In this document: positions 32,245 to 42,295 of the stretch, piece by piece
How positions within the stretch are numbered: position 1 is the first letter of the stretch
Layout: each line of letters begins with the position of its first letter
Origin: UBA2377 sp964525935
GTDB lineage: Bacteria > Verrucomicrobiota > Verrucomicrobiia > Opitutales > Opitutaceae
DNA length: 64,000 nt
Direction: 5' to 3'
NCBI GenBank assembly: GCA_964525935.1
Contig: CAZGJZ010000007.1
Span: 285,850-349,849 of the forward strand
The notes under the pieces: model-generated
Seen by the model: the letters and a program-made list of their open reading frames with translations, nothing else
Database searches by the model: none
Told to the model about the DNA's origin: nothing
Made by a program: the position numbers and the translations under genes

Positions 32245-32984
32245 GCGTTCATCCGGGTTTTCATCTCGCGCACGGCTTCGTCGATACCGGTGAAGAGCGC
32301 GCGGCTGATGATGCTGTGGCCGATGTTCAATTCATGCAGGTGCGGAATGGTGCGGACCTCGGTGATATTGACGTAATTGATCCCGTGGCCCGCGTTGACG
32401 ACGAGCCCCGCAGCGTGGGCCAGCCTGGCCCCGGTGACGAGGCGGGCGAACTCGGCCGCGCGACCCGGCCCGTGATACGCATTGGCGTAGGCGCCGGTGT
32501 GAAGTTCAACCCACGGCGCCCGCAGTTTCGCCGCCAGCTCGATCTGCTCCGGCTCGGGATCGATGAAGAGACTGGTCTTGATCCCGGCCGCGTTCATCGC
32601 GTCGGTCACGCGCGCGACTTTGTCGCGGTGCTTCACGACATCGAGGCCGCCTTCCGTGGTGATTTCCTCGCGACTCTCCGGCACGAGACAAACCGAGTGC
32701 GGCTTCAATTTCAGGGCGAACTCCGTCATCGCCGGCGTGCAGGCCATCTCAAGATTGAGCCGCGTTTTTGGCGAACGACCGAGCCGCAGGACATCCTCGT
32801 CCTGAATATGGCGGCGATCCTCGCGAAGATGGACGGTGATACCGTCCGCTCCGGCTTTTTCGCAGCGGAAGGCCAGCTCAACCGGGTCAGGCTCGATGGC
32901 GCCGCCGTGGGTTGCACCGGCCGAGCGGTAACGGGCTTGGCGCAGCGTGGCTGCGTGGTCGATGTTGACGCCGAGTAGAATCAT
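32241..32984 (-). CDS. pdxJ: Pyridoxine 5'-phosphate synthase
   Basis: 247 residues. It condenses 3-amino-2-oxopropyl phosphate with deoxyxylulose 5-phosphate to form PNP. LLGVNIDHAATLRQAR at the start, GADGITVHLREDRRHIQD, HSVCLVPESREEITTEGGLDV and VNAGHGINYVN carry the substrate- and phosphate-binding residues. ATG 32984 is the natural start; a longer frame upstream has no family similarity. Overlaps acpS. Confidence 0.97.
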   Translation of the reverse strand: MILLGVNIDHAATLRQARYRSAGATHGGAIEPDPVELAFRCEKAGADGITVHLREDRRHIQDEDVLRLGRSPKTRLNLEMACTPAMTEFALKLKPHSVCLVPESREEITTEGGLDVVKHRDKVARVTDAMNAAGIKTSLFIDPEPEQIELAAKLRAPWVELHTGAYANAYHGPGRAAEFARLVTGARLAHAAGLVVNAGHGINYVNITEVRTIPHLHELNIGHSIISRALFTGIDEAVREMKTRMNA

Positions 32985-33039
32985 GCAGACGGAGGTTTGA
33001 CGTAAGTAAGCCCGGCGTGATTCTCCAAGGCAAAGCGAA

Positions 33040-33768
33040 ATGACCACTGCCACCACCGCCCGTCCCGCCGCCAAACGCGAGAACCTGCTGCTCAACCTCA
33101 CGTTTAACATCCTGGTGCCTTCGCTGATCCTGTCGAAGCTCAGCACGCCGGGACGGTTGGGACCCGAGCTCGCCCTGTGCGCGGCGCTGGCGTTTCCCCT
33201 CGGCTACGGACTTTACGATTTCGCCCAGCGTCGGACGGCGAATTTCGTCTCGATCATCGGCTTCGTCAGCGTGCTGCTGACTGGCGGGCTGGGATTGCTG
33301 CGCGCCGACGCCCTGCTCTTTGCCGTGAAGGAGGCCTCGGTGCCCTTCGTGATCGCCGTCGCCGTGTGGCTATCGATGCACACGAAGCGTCCGCTCATTA
33401 ACCAATTTCTCTACAACGACCAGATCATCAACATCCCCAAAGTGGACGCGGCCCTCGCCACCCGCAACGCACGCCCGGCGTTCGATCGCATGCTGGTCAA
33501 CGCCACCTACTGGTTGATCGCGTCGTTTCTCATCAGCGCGGTGCTCAACTATGCCCTCGCCCGCTACCTATTGCGCAGCGCTGCAGGCACGCCGGAATTC
33601 AACGCCGAACTCGCCAAGATGAACCTGCTCAGCTGGCCCGTGATCGCGCTGCCGAGCACGGCGATCATGATGTTTGCCCTCTGGCGATTGCTCGGCGGTA
33701 TCACGCGACTCACCGGACTCACGCTCGAGGAAATTTTCCACGCCCCGCCGCCGAAAGAGAAAAAATAA
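33040..33768 (+). CDS. VC0807-type multi-pass membrane protein
   Basis: 242 residues with about five or six membrane segments. LNLTFNILVPSLIL, ALAFPLGYGLYDFAQRRTANFVSIIGFVSVLLTGGLGL and the later LIASFLISAVLNYALARY match the VC0807 family, which has no known function. The C-terminus is charged (PPPKEKK). It is transcribed alone, divergent from pdxJ and convergent with gltA through a shared terminator. Confidence 0.85.
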   Translation: MTTATTARPAAKRENLLLNLTFNILVPSLILSKLSTPGRLGPELALCAALAFPLGYGLYDFAQRRTANFVSIIGFVSVLLTGGLGLLRADALLFAVKEASVPFVIAVAVWLSMHTKRPLINQFLYNDQIINIPKVDAALATRNARPAFDRMLVNATYWLIASFLISAVLNYALARYLLRSAAGTPEFNAELAKMNLLSWPVIALPSTAIMMFALWRLLGGITRLTGLTLEEIFHAPPPKEKK

Positions 33769-33792
33769 GCGCCACTCCGGAAGAGTGGCGCT
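33760..33792. terminator. gltA: Terminator between the VC0807-like gene and gltA
   Basis: AGCGCCACT (33768-33776) and AGTGGCGCT (33784-33792) form a perfect 9-bp stem. On the minus strand it is followed by TATTTTTTC, so it is strongest for gltA but may serve both genes. Confidence 0.9.
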
Positions 33793-33816
33793 CGAGTTTA
33801 AAACTGAAGGAACGCC

Positions 33817-35109
33817 TCAGCGTTTTTCCATCGGTGCATAGTCGCGCTGGACGGGACCGACGTAAATCTGACGCGGGCGATAGATGCGGCCCTTGGGGTT
33901 CGCAGCGACTTCGCGCCAGTTGGCGATCCAACCGGGGGTGCGGCCGATGGCGAAGATCACCGTGAACATGTTCACCGGGATGCCGAGGGCGCGCATGATG
34001 ATGCCCGAGTAGAAGTCGACGTTCGGGTAGAGCTTGCGGCTCAGGAAATAATCATCCTTGAGCGCGGCCTGCTCGAGATTCTTCGCGATCTGCAGCAGCG
34101 GATCGTCGATGCCGAGCTTGGCGAGGACCTCGTCGCACGCCTTGCCGATGATCTTGGCGCGAGGATCGAAGTTGCGGTAAACCGCGTGACCAAAACCCAT
34201 GAGGCGGTTGCTCTTGCTGCCGGATTTGGCGGCGGCAATGAAGCGGGTGCCATCGTCGCCTTCGTCGTGGATCGACTGCAGCATCGCCATGACCGCGGCA
34301 TTGGCGCCACCGTGCAGCGGACCGGAAAGCGCGGAGATGCCGGCGGAGAGCGAGGTGAAGAGATTCGCGGCACTGGAACCGACCATGCGCACCGTGGAGG
34401 TGCTGCAGTTCTGCTCGTGGTCGGCATGCAGGAGCAGCAGCAGGTTGAGCGCGCGGGAGACCTCAGGCACGGCCACGTAGTCCTGGTAGGGCTCCGTGAA
34501 CATCATGTGCAGGAAATTATCGCAGAACGGAATGTCCTTCGGGTGCACATAGGGCAGGCCCTGCTGGTAACGATAGATCATCGCACCGATGGTGCGGATC
34601 TTCGAAATGGCCATCGCCGCCGCGAGGTCGAAGTTCTGGAGGTCCTTTTCGAAATTATTCGTGGCGAGGTGCGAATAGTGCACCGCGAGCGAGCTCACGA
34701 TGGACGATAACATGGCCATCGGCGGGGCATCCTTGGGGAAGCCCTCGAATATCTTCTGCATCTGCGTCTCGATGGCGGCGTTCTTGCGCAGCAGCTGGCT
34801 GAAGGCCTTGCGCTTCTTCGCATCGGGCAGCTCGCCGTAGATGATCAGGTAGGCGGTCTCGACGAAGTCGCTGTGGGCCGCGAGCTGATCGATGGGATAG
34901 CCGCGATGACGCAAAATACCGTTCTCGCCGTCGAGGTAGGTGATGGCACTCTCACAGGAGCCGGTGTTGCCATAGCCCTGGTCGAAACAGATGTAGCCGG
35001 TCTCGGCGCGCAGCTTGCGCGTATCAATGGCCTTCTCGCCCTCGGTGCCAACCATCACGGGCAGGCTGAATTCCTTGTCGTCGAGTTTGAGCGATGCGAT
35101 CTTGGCCAT
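33817..35109 (-). CDS. gltA: Citrate synthase (type I/II)
   Basis: 430 residues. It condenses acetyl-CoA with oxaloacetate at the entry to the citric acid cycle. Catalytic residues appear in LLLLHADHEQNCSTSTVR (His), GFGHAVYRNFDPRA (His) and PNVDFYSGIIMRALG (Asp). An N-terminal beta domain (SLPVMVGTEGEKAIDTRKLRAETG) is as in Gram-negative hexameric enzymes. ATG 35109 is chosen; it starts MAKIASLKLDDKEF. It stands alone, with its own terminator. Confidence 0.97.
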   Translation of the reverse strand: MAKIASLKLDDKEFSLPVMVGTEGEKAIDTRKLRAETGYICFDQGYGNTGSCESAITYLDGENGILRHRGYPIDQLAAHSDFVETAYLIIYGELPDAKKRKAFSQLLRKNAAIETQMQKIFEGFPKDAPPMAMLSSIVSSLAVHYSHLATNNFEKDLQNFDLAAAMAISKIRTIGAMIYRYQQGLPYVHPKDIPFCDNFLHMMFTEPYQDYVAVPEVSRALNLLLLLHADHEQNCSTSTVRMVGSSAANLFTSLSAGISALSGPLHGGANAAVMAMLQSIHDEGDDGTRFIAAAKSGSKSNRLMGFGHAVYRNFDPRAKIIGKACDEVLAKLGIDDPLLQIAKNLEQAALKDDYFLSRKLYPNVDFYSGIIMRALGIPVNMFTVIFAIGRTPGWIANWREVAANPKGRIYRPRQIYVGPVQRDYAPMEKR

Positions 35110-35228
35110 AACGGGCAAACCCAAGCTTATTCCGCGCCGCTTGCAAAGCAAAGATACCGCTATCGGAGAATTTTACCCAATCAGTAGCCGGTTGCTTCGA
35201 CGCGGTAAGATACCGTTGCCGCGAGCCC

Positions 35229-35864
35229 TCAGGCGCCGGCGGCGAGTGCGACGAAATTCCGGTAGAGCTGGATGCCCTTGGCCTGGCTTTTCTCGGGGTG
35301 GAACTGCGTCGCAAAGCAGCGGCCGCGTGCGATCGCCGCGGTAAAAAATCCGTCGTAGTCGCATTCTGCGAGAACGAGCGATGGCTCGGCGGGCACGCAG
35401 TAGTAGCTGTGCACAAAGTAAAATGCCTCACCGTCCGCCGCGAGCGTCGCCGTCAGCGGCGAACCGGGTTGGGTGAAGCGCACGGTATTCCAGCCCATGT
35501 GCGGCACCTTCAGGCCTGGCTTCGATTGGAAGCGCACCACCTTACCGGGGAAAATACCCAGTCCGACGGTGTCGGCTTCCTCAGAGGAATCAAAAAGCGC
35601 CTGCATGCCCAGACACACGCCGAGGAAAGGTTTGTCTGCCCGGATCCAATCGCGCACCGCGACGTCGAGGCCGCCAGCCCGGAGCGCGGTCACACAATCG
35701 GCCAAGGCGCCCACGCCGGGCAGCACGAGACCGGCGGCATTGCCGATCTCATCGGGACGGGTGACGAGGCGCACTTCGCCGCCGGCAGCCTCGACGGCCT
35801 TGGCGACACTGCGCAGGTTTCCCATGCCGTAATCGATTACGGCAATCTTCGGAGTCGTGCCCAT
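35229..35864 (-). CDS. hisH: Imidazole glycerol phosphate synthase subunit HisH
   Basis: 211 residues, class I amidotransferase feeding ammonia to HisF. AVIDYGMGNLRSVAKA at the start, the nucleophile in LGVCLGMQALFD and the His/Glu pair in ATQFHPEKSQ are present. It is the last of four his genes on this strand and lies three bases after hisB. HisF, HisA, HisG, HisI and HisE are not in the window. Confidence 0.96.
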   Translation of the reverse strand: MGTTPKIAVIDYGMGNLRSVAKAVEAAGGEVRLVTRPDEIGNAAGLVLPGVGALADCVTALRAGGLDVAVRDWIRADKPFLGVCLGMQALFDSSEEADTVGLGIFPGKVVRFQSKPGLKVPHMGWNTVRFTQPGSPLTATLAADGEAFYFVHSYYCVPAEPSLVLAECDYDGFFTAAIARGRCFATQFHPEKSQAKGIQLYRNFVALAAGA

Positions 35865-35867
35865 GGC

Positions 35868-36464
35868 TTAGAGCAGGCCCTTGGTGCTCGGCAGGGAATC
35901 GGCCGCGCGAGGGTCGATCTGCGTCGCCACATCGAGTGCGCGCGCGAGGCCTTTGAAGATCGCCTCGGCCACGTGATGCGGCTCTTCGCCGTGCTCCAGC
36001 TTAACGTGCAGGTTGCAGCCGAGGGCGTTGCTAAACGCGCGGCAAAACTCCTTCACGAGGATAATATTGAAATCACGGACGAACATCGTCGGCGGGTTCG
36101 CCTCGTAAACGAGGCAGGCGCGACCGCTCAGGTCCACGACGACGCGGGCCAGCGACTCGTCCATCGGAAGCAGGAAAAAGCCGTAGCGGCGGATGCCGAG
36201 CTTGTCGCCCAGCGCCTGCTTGAAGGCATCGCCCAGCACGAGGCCGACATCCTCCACGGTGTGATGGTAGTCCACGTCGTTGTCGCCCTTGGCGGTGATC
36301 TCCAGATTGAAGAGACCGTGGCGGGCGAACAGCGTCAGCATGTGGTCGAAAAACGGCACGCCGGTCGTGATTTTGGAAACGCCGGTGCCATCGACCTCGA
36401 GTTTTAATACGATGTCGGTCTCAGCCGTCTTGCGGCTGATGGTCGCTATGCGTGCTTTAGCCAT
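35868..36464 (-). CDS. hisB: Imidazoleglycerol-phosphate dehydratase
   Basis: 198 residues, monofunctional. The metal-binding histidines are in PFFDHMLTLFARHG, DYHHTVEDVGLVLG and, near the end, KLEHGEEPHHVAEAIFKG. The enzyme acts at the dehydration step of histidine synthesis. No fused histidinol-phosphatase domain is present. Its start overlaps hisC by 19 bp, indicating translational coupling. Confidence 0.97.
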   Translation of the reverse strand: MAKARIATISRKTAETDIVLKLEVDGTGVSKITTGVPFFDHMLTLFARHGLFNLEITAKGDNDVDYHHTVEDVGLVLGDAFKQALGDKLGIRRYGFFLLPMDESLARVVVDLSGRACLVYEANPPTMFVRDFNIILVKEFCRAFSNALGCNLHVKLEHGEEPHHVAEAIFKGLARALDVATQIDPRAADSLPSTKGLL

Positions 36465-37549
36465 GCTTCGAGGGTGTTTTGGAGGACGAGCATCTCGTCA
36501 TCCGTGCCGACGCTGATGCGCAGGAACGGGGCGGTCAAGGCATGGCTGGGGAAGTAACGGACCAGCACCTTGCGCGCATAGAGGAAATCGTAGGCCGATT
36601 TGGCGACTGCAGGGCCGCTCTCGCCCCGGGCATTGCGCGGCTCCGTGAAGATAAAGTTAGCCTGCGACGGATAGGTGAACCAGCCGCGGGCCGTCCAGGC
36701 CGCGATGCAACGGTCGCGCGTGGCACAGACCTTGGCGACGATGCCGGCGTAGTATGCCGTGTCGCCGAGCGCGGCGACCGCGGCCGCTTGCGAGAGACGA
36801 CTGACGTTGTAGCTGTCGCGCACGCGATCAAGCAGGTCGATAACCTTGGGGTGCGCGAGGGCGTAACCGACACGGATGCCGGCGAGCGCGTGGGCCTTGG
36901 AGAGCGTGCGGACGACGACGAGGTTCGGGTAACGGGCGAGCAGCGGGATGGCGTTCTCGCGAGCGAAGGGCGCGTAGGCTTCGTCCACCACAAGGATGCC
37001 GGGAAACGACTGCAGCACGCGCTCGAGGTCGGCGTTGGCAAAAGCAACGCCGGTGGGCGCGTTGGGTGAAGTCAGGAAAAACGCGCGCGCGGAGGACGCG
37101 GCGATCTTCTCAAACGGAAGCCGCATCGAGCGGTCGAACTCGATGACCTCGCTGCGCCCGTCCTGGATGGCGACGAGCACCGGGTAAAGCGAGTAGCTCG
37201 GCAGCGTGAAGCCCAGCGGCGCCGCCTGCGTGCAGAAGCAGCGGATGAGAAGATTGAGGATATCGTCGGAACCGTTGCCGATGCAGACGTTGTCGGGCGA
37301 TACGCCGTGCAAAGCCGCCACGGCTGCGCGCAAAGGCGAACTCTTGGGATTCGGGTAAAGCCGCAGGACGTTGCCGTCCTCCCCTACTTCGCGGCGAATC
37401 GCCTCGGCCACACGCGGGCTCGGTGGATACGGACACTCGTTGGTATTGAGCTTGGTCCAGCCGGGTTCCGTGGGCTGAAGACCCGGTGTGTAGGCGTGCA
37501 GGCGCGTGACATGCGGCAGCGCCAGGGAATGGAGCGAATCGGGACTCAC
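36446..37549 (-). CDS. hisC: Histidinol-phosphate aminotransferase
   Basis: 367 residues, PLP-dependent fold type I. Visible are NTNECPYPPSPRV near the N-terminus, NVCIGNGSDDILNLLIR, VVDEAYAPFA (Asp) and the PLP lysine in VRTLSKAHALAGIRVGYA. It overlaps hisB by 19 bp and follows hisD by five bases, so hisD-C-B-H form one operon. Confidence 0.96.
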   Translation of the reverse strand: MSPDSLHSLALPHVTRLHAYTPGLQPTEPGWTKLNTNECPYPPSPRVAEAIRREVGEDGNVLRLYPNPKSSPLRAAVAALHGVSPDNVCIGNGSDDILNLLIRCFCTQAAPLGFTLPSYSLYPVLVAIQDGRSEVIEFDRSMRLPFEKIAASSARAFFLTSPNAPTGVAFANADLERVLQSFPGILVVDEAYAPFARENAIPLLARYPNLVVVRTLSKAHALAGIRVGYALAHPKVIDLLDRVRDSYNVSRLSQAAAVAALGDTAYYAGIVAKVCATRDRCIAAWTARGWFTYPSQANFIFTEPRNARGESGPAVAKSAYDFLYARKVLVRYFPSHALTAPFLRISVGTDDEMLVLQNTLEAWLKHA

Positions 37550-37554
37550 GGCGG

Positions 37555-38853
37555 TTACTTTTTGGTGCGGACCGCCACCGAGCGGCCATGGGCATCGAGT
37601 TGCTCCATGGCGGCGAACGCGGCGACCACGCGATTGCCGGCGCGCACGCTCGTCTTGTCGTAGCGCACGATGCTCGTGCGGCGCAGAAAATCCGCCACGC
37701 GCAAACCGCTGAAAAAGCGTCCGGCGCGGCCGGTCGGCAGCACGTGACTCGGTCCTGCGGTGAAGTCGCCCAACGCCGTCGGCGTGTAGTTGCCGACCAT
37801 GATGGCGCCGGCAGTCGTGATGGCCTTCGTAAGCTTGGACACCGCCGAATCCTTCACGAGGAGCTCGAGATGCTCGGGAGCGACGTAGTTGGCGATCTCG
37901 ACGGCCTGGGCCATGGACGTGACCTGGACGGCGAGAAAGCCGGACTCGAGCACGCGGCTGGTTTTCTCGGAGCGCGTGATTTGCGCGAGCTGCAGGGTAA
38001 CCTCAGCAGCAATGGCGGTGATAATCGCAGCGGACGTGGCAACGAGGTAGATTTTTTCGCGACCGGAACCGTGCTCGGCCTGCGCAAGGAGATCGGCGGC
38101 GGCGAAATCCGCACGGGCAGTTTCATCGGCGATGATCATCACTTCGCTCGGGCCGGGCAGCGAATCGACGCCGACCGTGCCGAAAACCTGTCGTTTGGCC
38201 TCGCAGACATAGGCGTTGCCGGGACCGTAAATTTTGTCGACGGCGGGAATGCTCTCGGTGCCGTAAGCCATCGCGGCAATCGCCTGCACGCCGCCGATCC
38301 GGTAAACCTCGGTGACACCCACGTGATGCAGCGCCGCGAGCAGGCCATCGGAAACCTTGCCCTGCGAATTGGACGGGGTGCAGACCACGATCTCCGGACA
38401 GCCGGCGATTTTGGCGAGTGTGGCCGTCATCAGCACGGTCGAGACGAGCGGCACCTGGCCGCCAGGCACGTAGAGGCCGACGCGGCGGATGGGATCGTGC
38501 TTTTCGCCGACTTGCGCGCCCTGACGGTTACGCGCGGTCCAAGCCTTCGGGAGACCGCGGCGGTTGAAATCGACGATACTGGCGTGTGCCTCGCGCAGCG
38601 CGCGTTTGTCGGCGGCGGGCAGGCGCTGGGCGGCGGCGGCGAGTTCGGCGGCGCTGACGCGGAAGTCACGCGAACGAAGCTTGGCGGCATCAAACTTCGC
38701 CGCGTAGTTGGCCACCGCCAGGTCGCCGCGGGCGCGGACGTCGGCCAGGATAGTGGCGACGGATGCGGAGATTTCGCGCGGGACCTCGGACCCGCGGCAA
38801 AAAGCCGCGAGCTCGGCAGTGAAGGATTTGTCGGAGTAGTTGAGCGTGCGCAC
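37555..38853 (-). CDS. hisD: Histidinol dehydrogenase
   Basis: 432 residues. It oxidises histidinol to histidine with two NAD. Typical blocks are RVGLYVPGGQVPLVSTVLM, the YRIGGVQAIAAMAYGTESI and KIYGPGNAYVCEAKRQV segments, SLPGPSEVMIIAD, LAQAEHGSGREK and, near the end, GPSHVLPTGRAGRFFSGL. It is the first gene of the his run; the exported protein gene upstream ends 43 bp before it. Confidence 0.97.
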   Translation of the reverse strand: MRTLNYSDKSFTAELAAFCRGSEVPREISASVATILADVRARGDLAVANYAAKFDAAKLRSRDFRVSAAELAAAAQRLPAADKRALREAHASIVDFNRRGLPKAWTARNRQGAQVGEKHDPIRRVGLYVPGGQVPLVSTVLMTATLAKIAGCPEIVVCTPSNSQGKVSDGLLAALHHVGVTEVYRIGGVQAIAAMAYGTESIPAVDKIYGPGNAYVCEAKRQVFGTVGVDSLPGPSEVMIIADETARADFAAADLLAQAEHGSGREKIYLVATSAAIITAIAAEVTLQLAQITRSEKTSRVLESGFLAVQVTSMAQAVEIANYVAPEHLELLVKDSAVSKLTKAITTAGAIMVGNYTPTALGDFTAGPSHVLPTGRAGRFFSGLRVADFLRRTSIVRYDKTSVRAGNRVVAAFAAMEQLDAHGRSVAVRTKK

Positions 38854-38895
38854 GGAATTACGGTGCCCGAGGGGAGGCGGCGGGAAGGCCGCGGT

Positions 38896-39666
38896 TTATT
38901 GCGCGCCCATCGAGGGCATCGCAAAGAGGCTGGCGTCGAAGGTCTCGTTCACGGCCACCTTCTCGAAGGTGATCGTAACGGTCTGCGTGGTGCCGTCGGC
39001 GCGGTTGATCGTCGTGACGAGCGCCTTGGGAAACCTGATCCCGCCGGCCATGACCTGGCCTTGCTCGCGAATTTGGTCGCCCTGTTTGGTTTCGGTGAGG
39101 ACCAGCTTGCCGGTGGCTTGATCGAAGTAGCGGATAAATACGGTCTGAGGCGAATAAACGAAGGCGAGCTTCTGGCAGACCACCCCGTCAGCCGTGACCG
39201 TGCCGAGGTCTTCGATGGTGCCGCGGTGGCTTTCAATGCCGCGGAAGAAGGTCAGGTTTTCCCACACGTTGGCGCGGAGACTTTTGATCTGTTCAGAAGT
39301 CAACAGATCCATTTTCCAACGGGAAGCGTCTTTCGGGTCCTCGATTTTCCGCCAGCCTTCGTAGTCGTCGAGCGCCGTGGTTTCGATCACGGCGGGAGTG
39401 GTCGTCACGCTGCGCTGGCGGGTGGGCTTTTGCAGGAGGATCTCCAGCATCCCGGTTTGAGCGGGCTGAACCGTCCCACCGGACTTGGTTTCGATGCTCA
39501 AAGCGCCGACATAGTGAATGGAGGTCAGGCTATTGAGCGCCGCCTCTGAACCCAAATAAGCGCGCGCCTTCGCAATGATGGCGGGTTCCGCCGCATGCAT
39601 CGCCGATGTAGCCAAAAGGCAGGCGGCGAGCAGGGCGAGAGAACGGCGCAGAAGGGCTTGGGTCAT
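38896..39666 (-). CDS. Exported LolA-fold-like protein of unknown function
   Basis: 256 residues. The signal peptide runs to about residue 25 (RRSLALLAACLLATSAMHA). AKARAYLGSEAALNSLTSI and MLEILLQKPTRQRSV resemble the half-barrel outer-membrane lipoprotein-sorting/LolA-type fold, as do VCQKLAFVYSP and FIRYFDQATGKLVLTETK. Members of this broad group bind lipid or act as periplasmic carriers, but the role here is not known. It lies between guaA and hisD on the same strand. Confidence 0.72.
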   Translation of the reverse strand: MTQALLRRSLALLAACLLATSAMHAAEPAIIAKARAYLGSEAALNSLTSIHYVGALSIETKSGGTVQPAQTGMLEILLQKPTRQRSVTTTPAVIETTALDDYEGWRKIEDPKDASRWKMDLLTSEQIKSLRANVWENLTFFRGIESHRGTIEDLGTVTADGVVCQKLAFVYSPQTVFIRYFDQATGKLVLTETKQGDQIREQGQVMAGGIRFPKALVTTINRADGTTQTVTITFEKVAVNETFDASLFAMPSMGAQ

Positions 39667-39717
39667 GATGAGGACAGTTTAGAACAAAAGCCCGGCCAAG
39701 CAATGCCGGGGAATGGC

Positions 39718-41256
<1,539 letters not shown>

Positions 41257-41326
41257 GTCGAAGGGAAAATAATCAGAATACGAGAATCGTGAATCAATAC
41301 GAATGCGCGTTCGCGGGGCGAATGGG

Positions 41327-41554
41327 TCAGAATTTCAGTCGGGCGTTTTCGTGGCCGCAGCGGGGACAGACACAAAGCTCGGTGCCGGCGGGCGCAGCGT
41401 AAAGCTGGTCGCAGCGGATGCAGTGGAACGTGGTCTTGCGCCGCTGGACCTCGAAGCGTGCATGCTCGCGGCGATCATAGTAGAACCACAGCCCGAGAAA
41501 CACCACCGCGACGAGCGTGCAGTAGATCACGGCGGCGATGGGCAGTTCGAGCAT
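41327..41554 (-). CDS. Small membrane protein with C-terminal zinc ribbon
   Basis: 75 residues. One N-terminal membrane helix (LPIAAVIYCTLVAVVFLGLW) is followed by a basic linker and a CIRCDQLY...CVCPRCGHENARL ribbon with two CxxC knuckles. Such short proteins are common in Verrucomicrobia and may have a regulatory or assembly role; no name is assigned. ATG 41554 is preferred to an upstream TTG. It lies between guaA and rplQ. Confidence 0.7.
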   Translation of the reverse strand: MLELPIAAVIYCTLVAVVFLGLWFYYDRREHARFEVQRRKTTFHCIRCDQLYAAPAGTELCVCPRCGHENARLKF

Positions 41555-41565
41555 GGCGGTTTTTA

Positions 41566-41602
41566 AAAACAAAAACGCGCCGAAGTTAAGCTTCGACGCG
41601 TT
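41566..41602 (-). terminator. rplQ: Terminator of the alpha operon (after rplQ)
   Basis: AACGCGCCGAAG (41574-41585) and CTTCGACGCGTT (41591-41602) form a 12-bp stem with one mismatch, followed on the minus strand by TTTTTGTTTTT. It ends the ribosomal supercluster. Confidence 0.88.
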
Positions 41603-41626
41603 GTAGGAGTGGGAGTGGTCCGGGAC

Positions 41627-42124
41627 TTAGCTCTTCGCTTCGTCGGCGGGCTTCGCTTCCTCAGCGGCCGGAGCGGCAGCCTTGGCGGCTTTCTTGGCCT
41701 TGGGGCTCTTCTTGCCCTTGGACTTCTTGTAGCCGACATCGTCGGCCTTGACCAATTCGATCAGGGCCATTTCGGCAGCGTCGCCGAGACGCTGGGCGCC
41801 AAGCTTGTAGATGCGGGTGTAGCCGCCGTTGCGGTTGGCGAATTCCTTCACCTTCTCATTGAAGAGGAGGGTGATCGCGTTTTCGTCGCGCACATTGGCG
41901 AGCGCGAGACGGCGGAGGTGGATGGCGTCCTTCGGGTCTTTCTTAACCGAGGCCTGCTTGGCCTTGGTGATGACCTTCTCGATGAAGGGCCGGAGGGCTT
42001 TGGCCTTCGTCAGGGTCGTCTTGATGCGGCCGTGCGTGATGAGCGACGCGCCCATGTTAGAGAGCATGGACTCGCGGTGTTCGCGGGTAACGCCCAGGGA
42101 GGAGTGATGTTTATTGTGACGCAT
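41627..42124 (-). CDS. rplQ: 50S ribosomal protein L17
   Basis: 165 residues. The core is normal (RHNKHHSSLGVTREHRESML, ALRPFIEKVITKAK, GGYTRIYKLGAQRLGDAAEMALIEL). After about residue 118 it has a Lys/Ala-rich tail (KKSKGKKSPKAKKAAKAAA and then EEAKPADEAKS) not found in E. coli. ATG 42124 is the natural start (MRHNKHH). Last gene of the alpha operon. Confidence 0.96.
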   Translation of the reverse strand: MRHNKHHSSLGVTREHRESMLSNMGASLITHGRIKTTLTKAKALRPFIEKVITKAKQASVKKDPKDAIHLRRLALANVRDENAITLLFNEKVKEFANRNGGYTRIYKLGAQRLGDAAEMALIELVKADDVGYKKSKGKKSPKAKKAAKAAAPAAEEAKPADEAKS

Positions 42125-42212
42125 TGGTATGTTTTGTAGGTGGCCCCCGATCGGCAATCCGGTCGCAGCGTGGAGCGGCAGCGGACGGCGCGAGAGCCGG
42201 GTTGAAAATTGC

Positions 42213-42286
42213 GGATATTGGAAACCGGATACCGGATAGTTAGAGCGCCGAAGCGCCAGCTATCCGGTTTCCGGTATCTGGTATCC
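42213..42286. repeat. 27-bp imperfect inverted repeat between rpoA and rplQ
   Basis: The arms at 42213-42239 and 42260-42286 match at about 22 of 27 positions. They are built from variations on GGATACCGGAAACCGGATAG, with an inner GCGC-cgaa-GCGC. It sits 10 bp after the rpoA stop, where it might act as an RNA processing or attenuation site. It resembles the other word-based palindromes in the window. Confidence 0.6.
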
Positions 42287-42295
42287 GGTTTTGAC

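Noticed and set aside
35110..35228. tRNA or riboswitch between gltA and hisH
   Set aside because: No cloverleaf or conserved riboswitch core; only a repeated CGGTATCTT word is visible.
37588..39549. 653-codon open frame antisense to hisD and its neighbour
   Set aside because: Same reason: shadow of real minus-strand genes with no domain signal.
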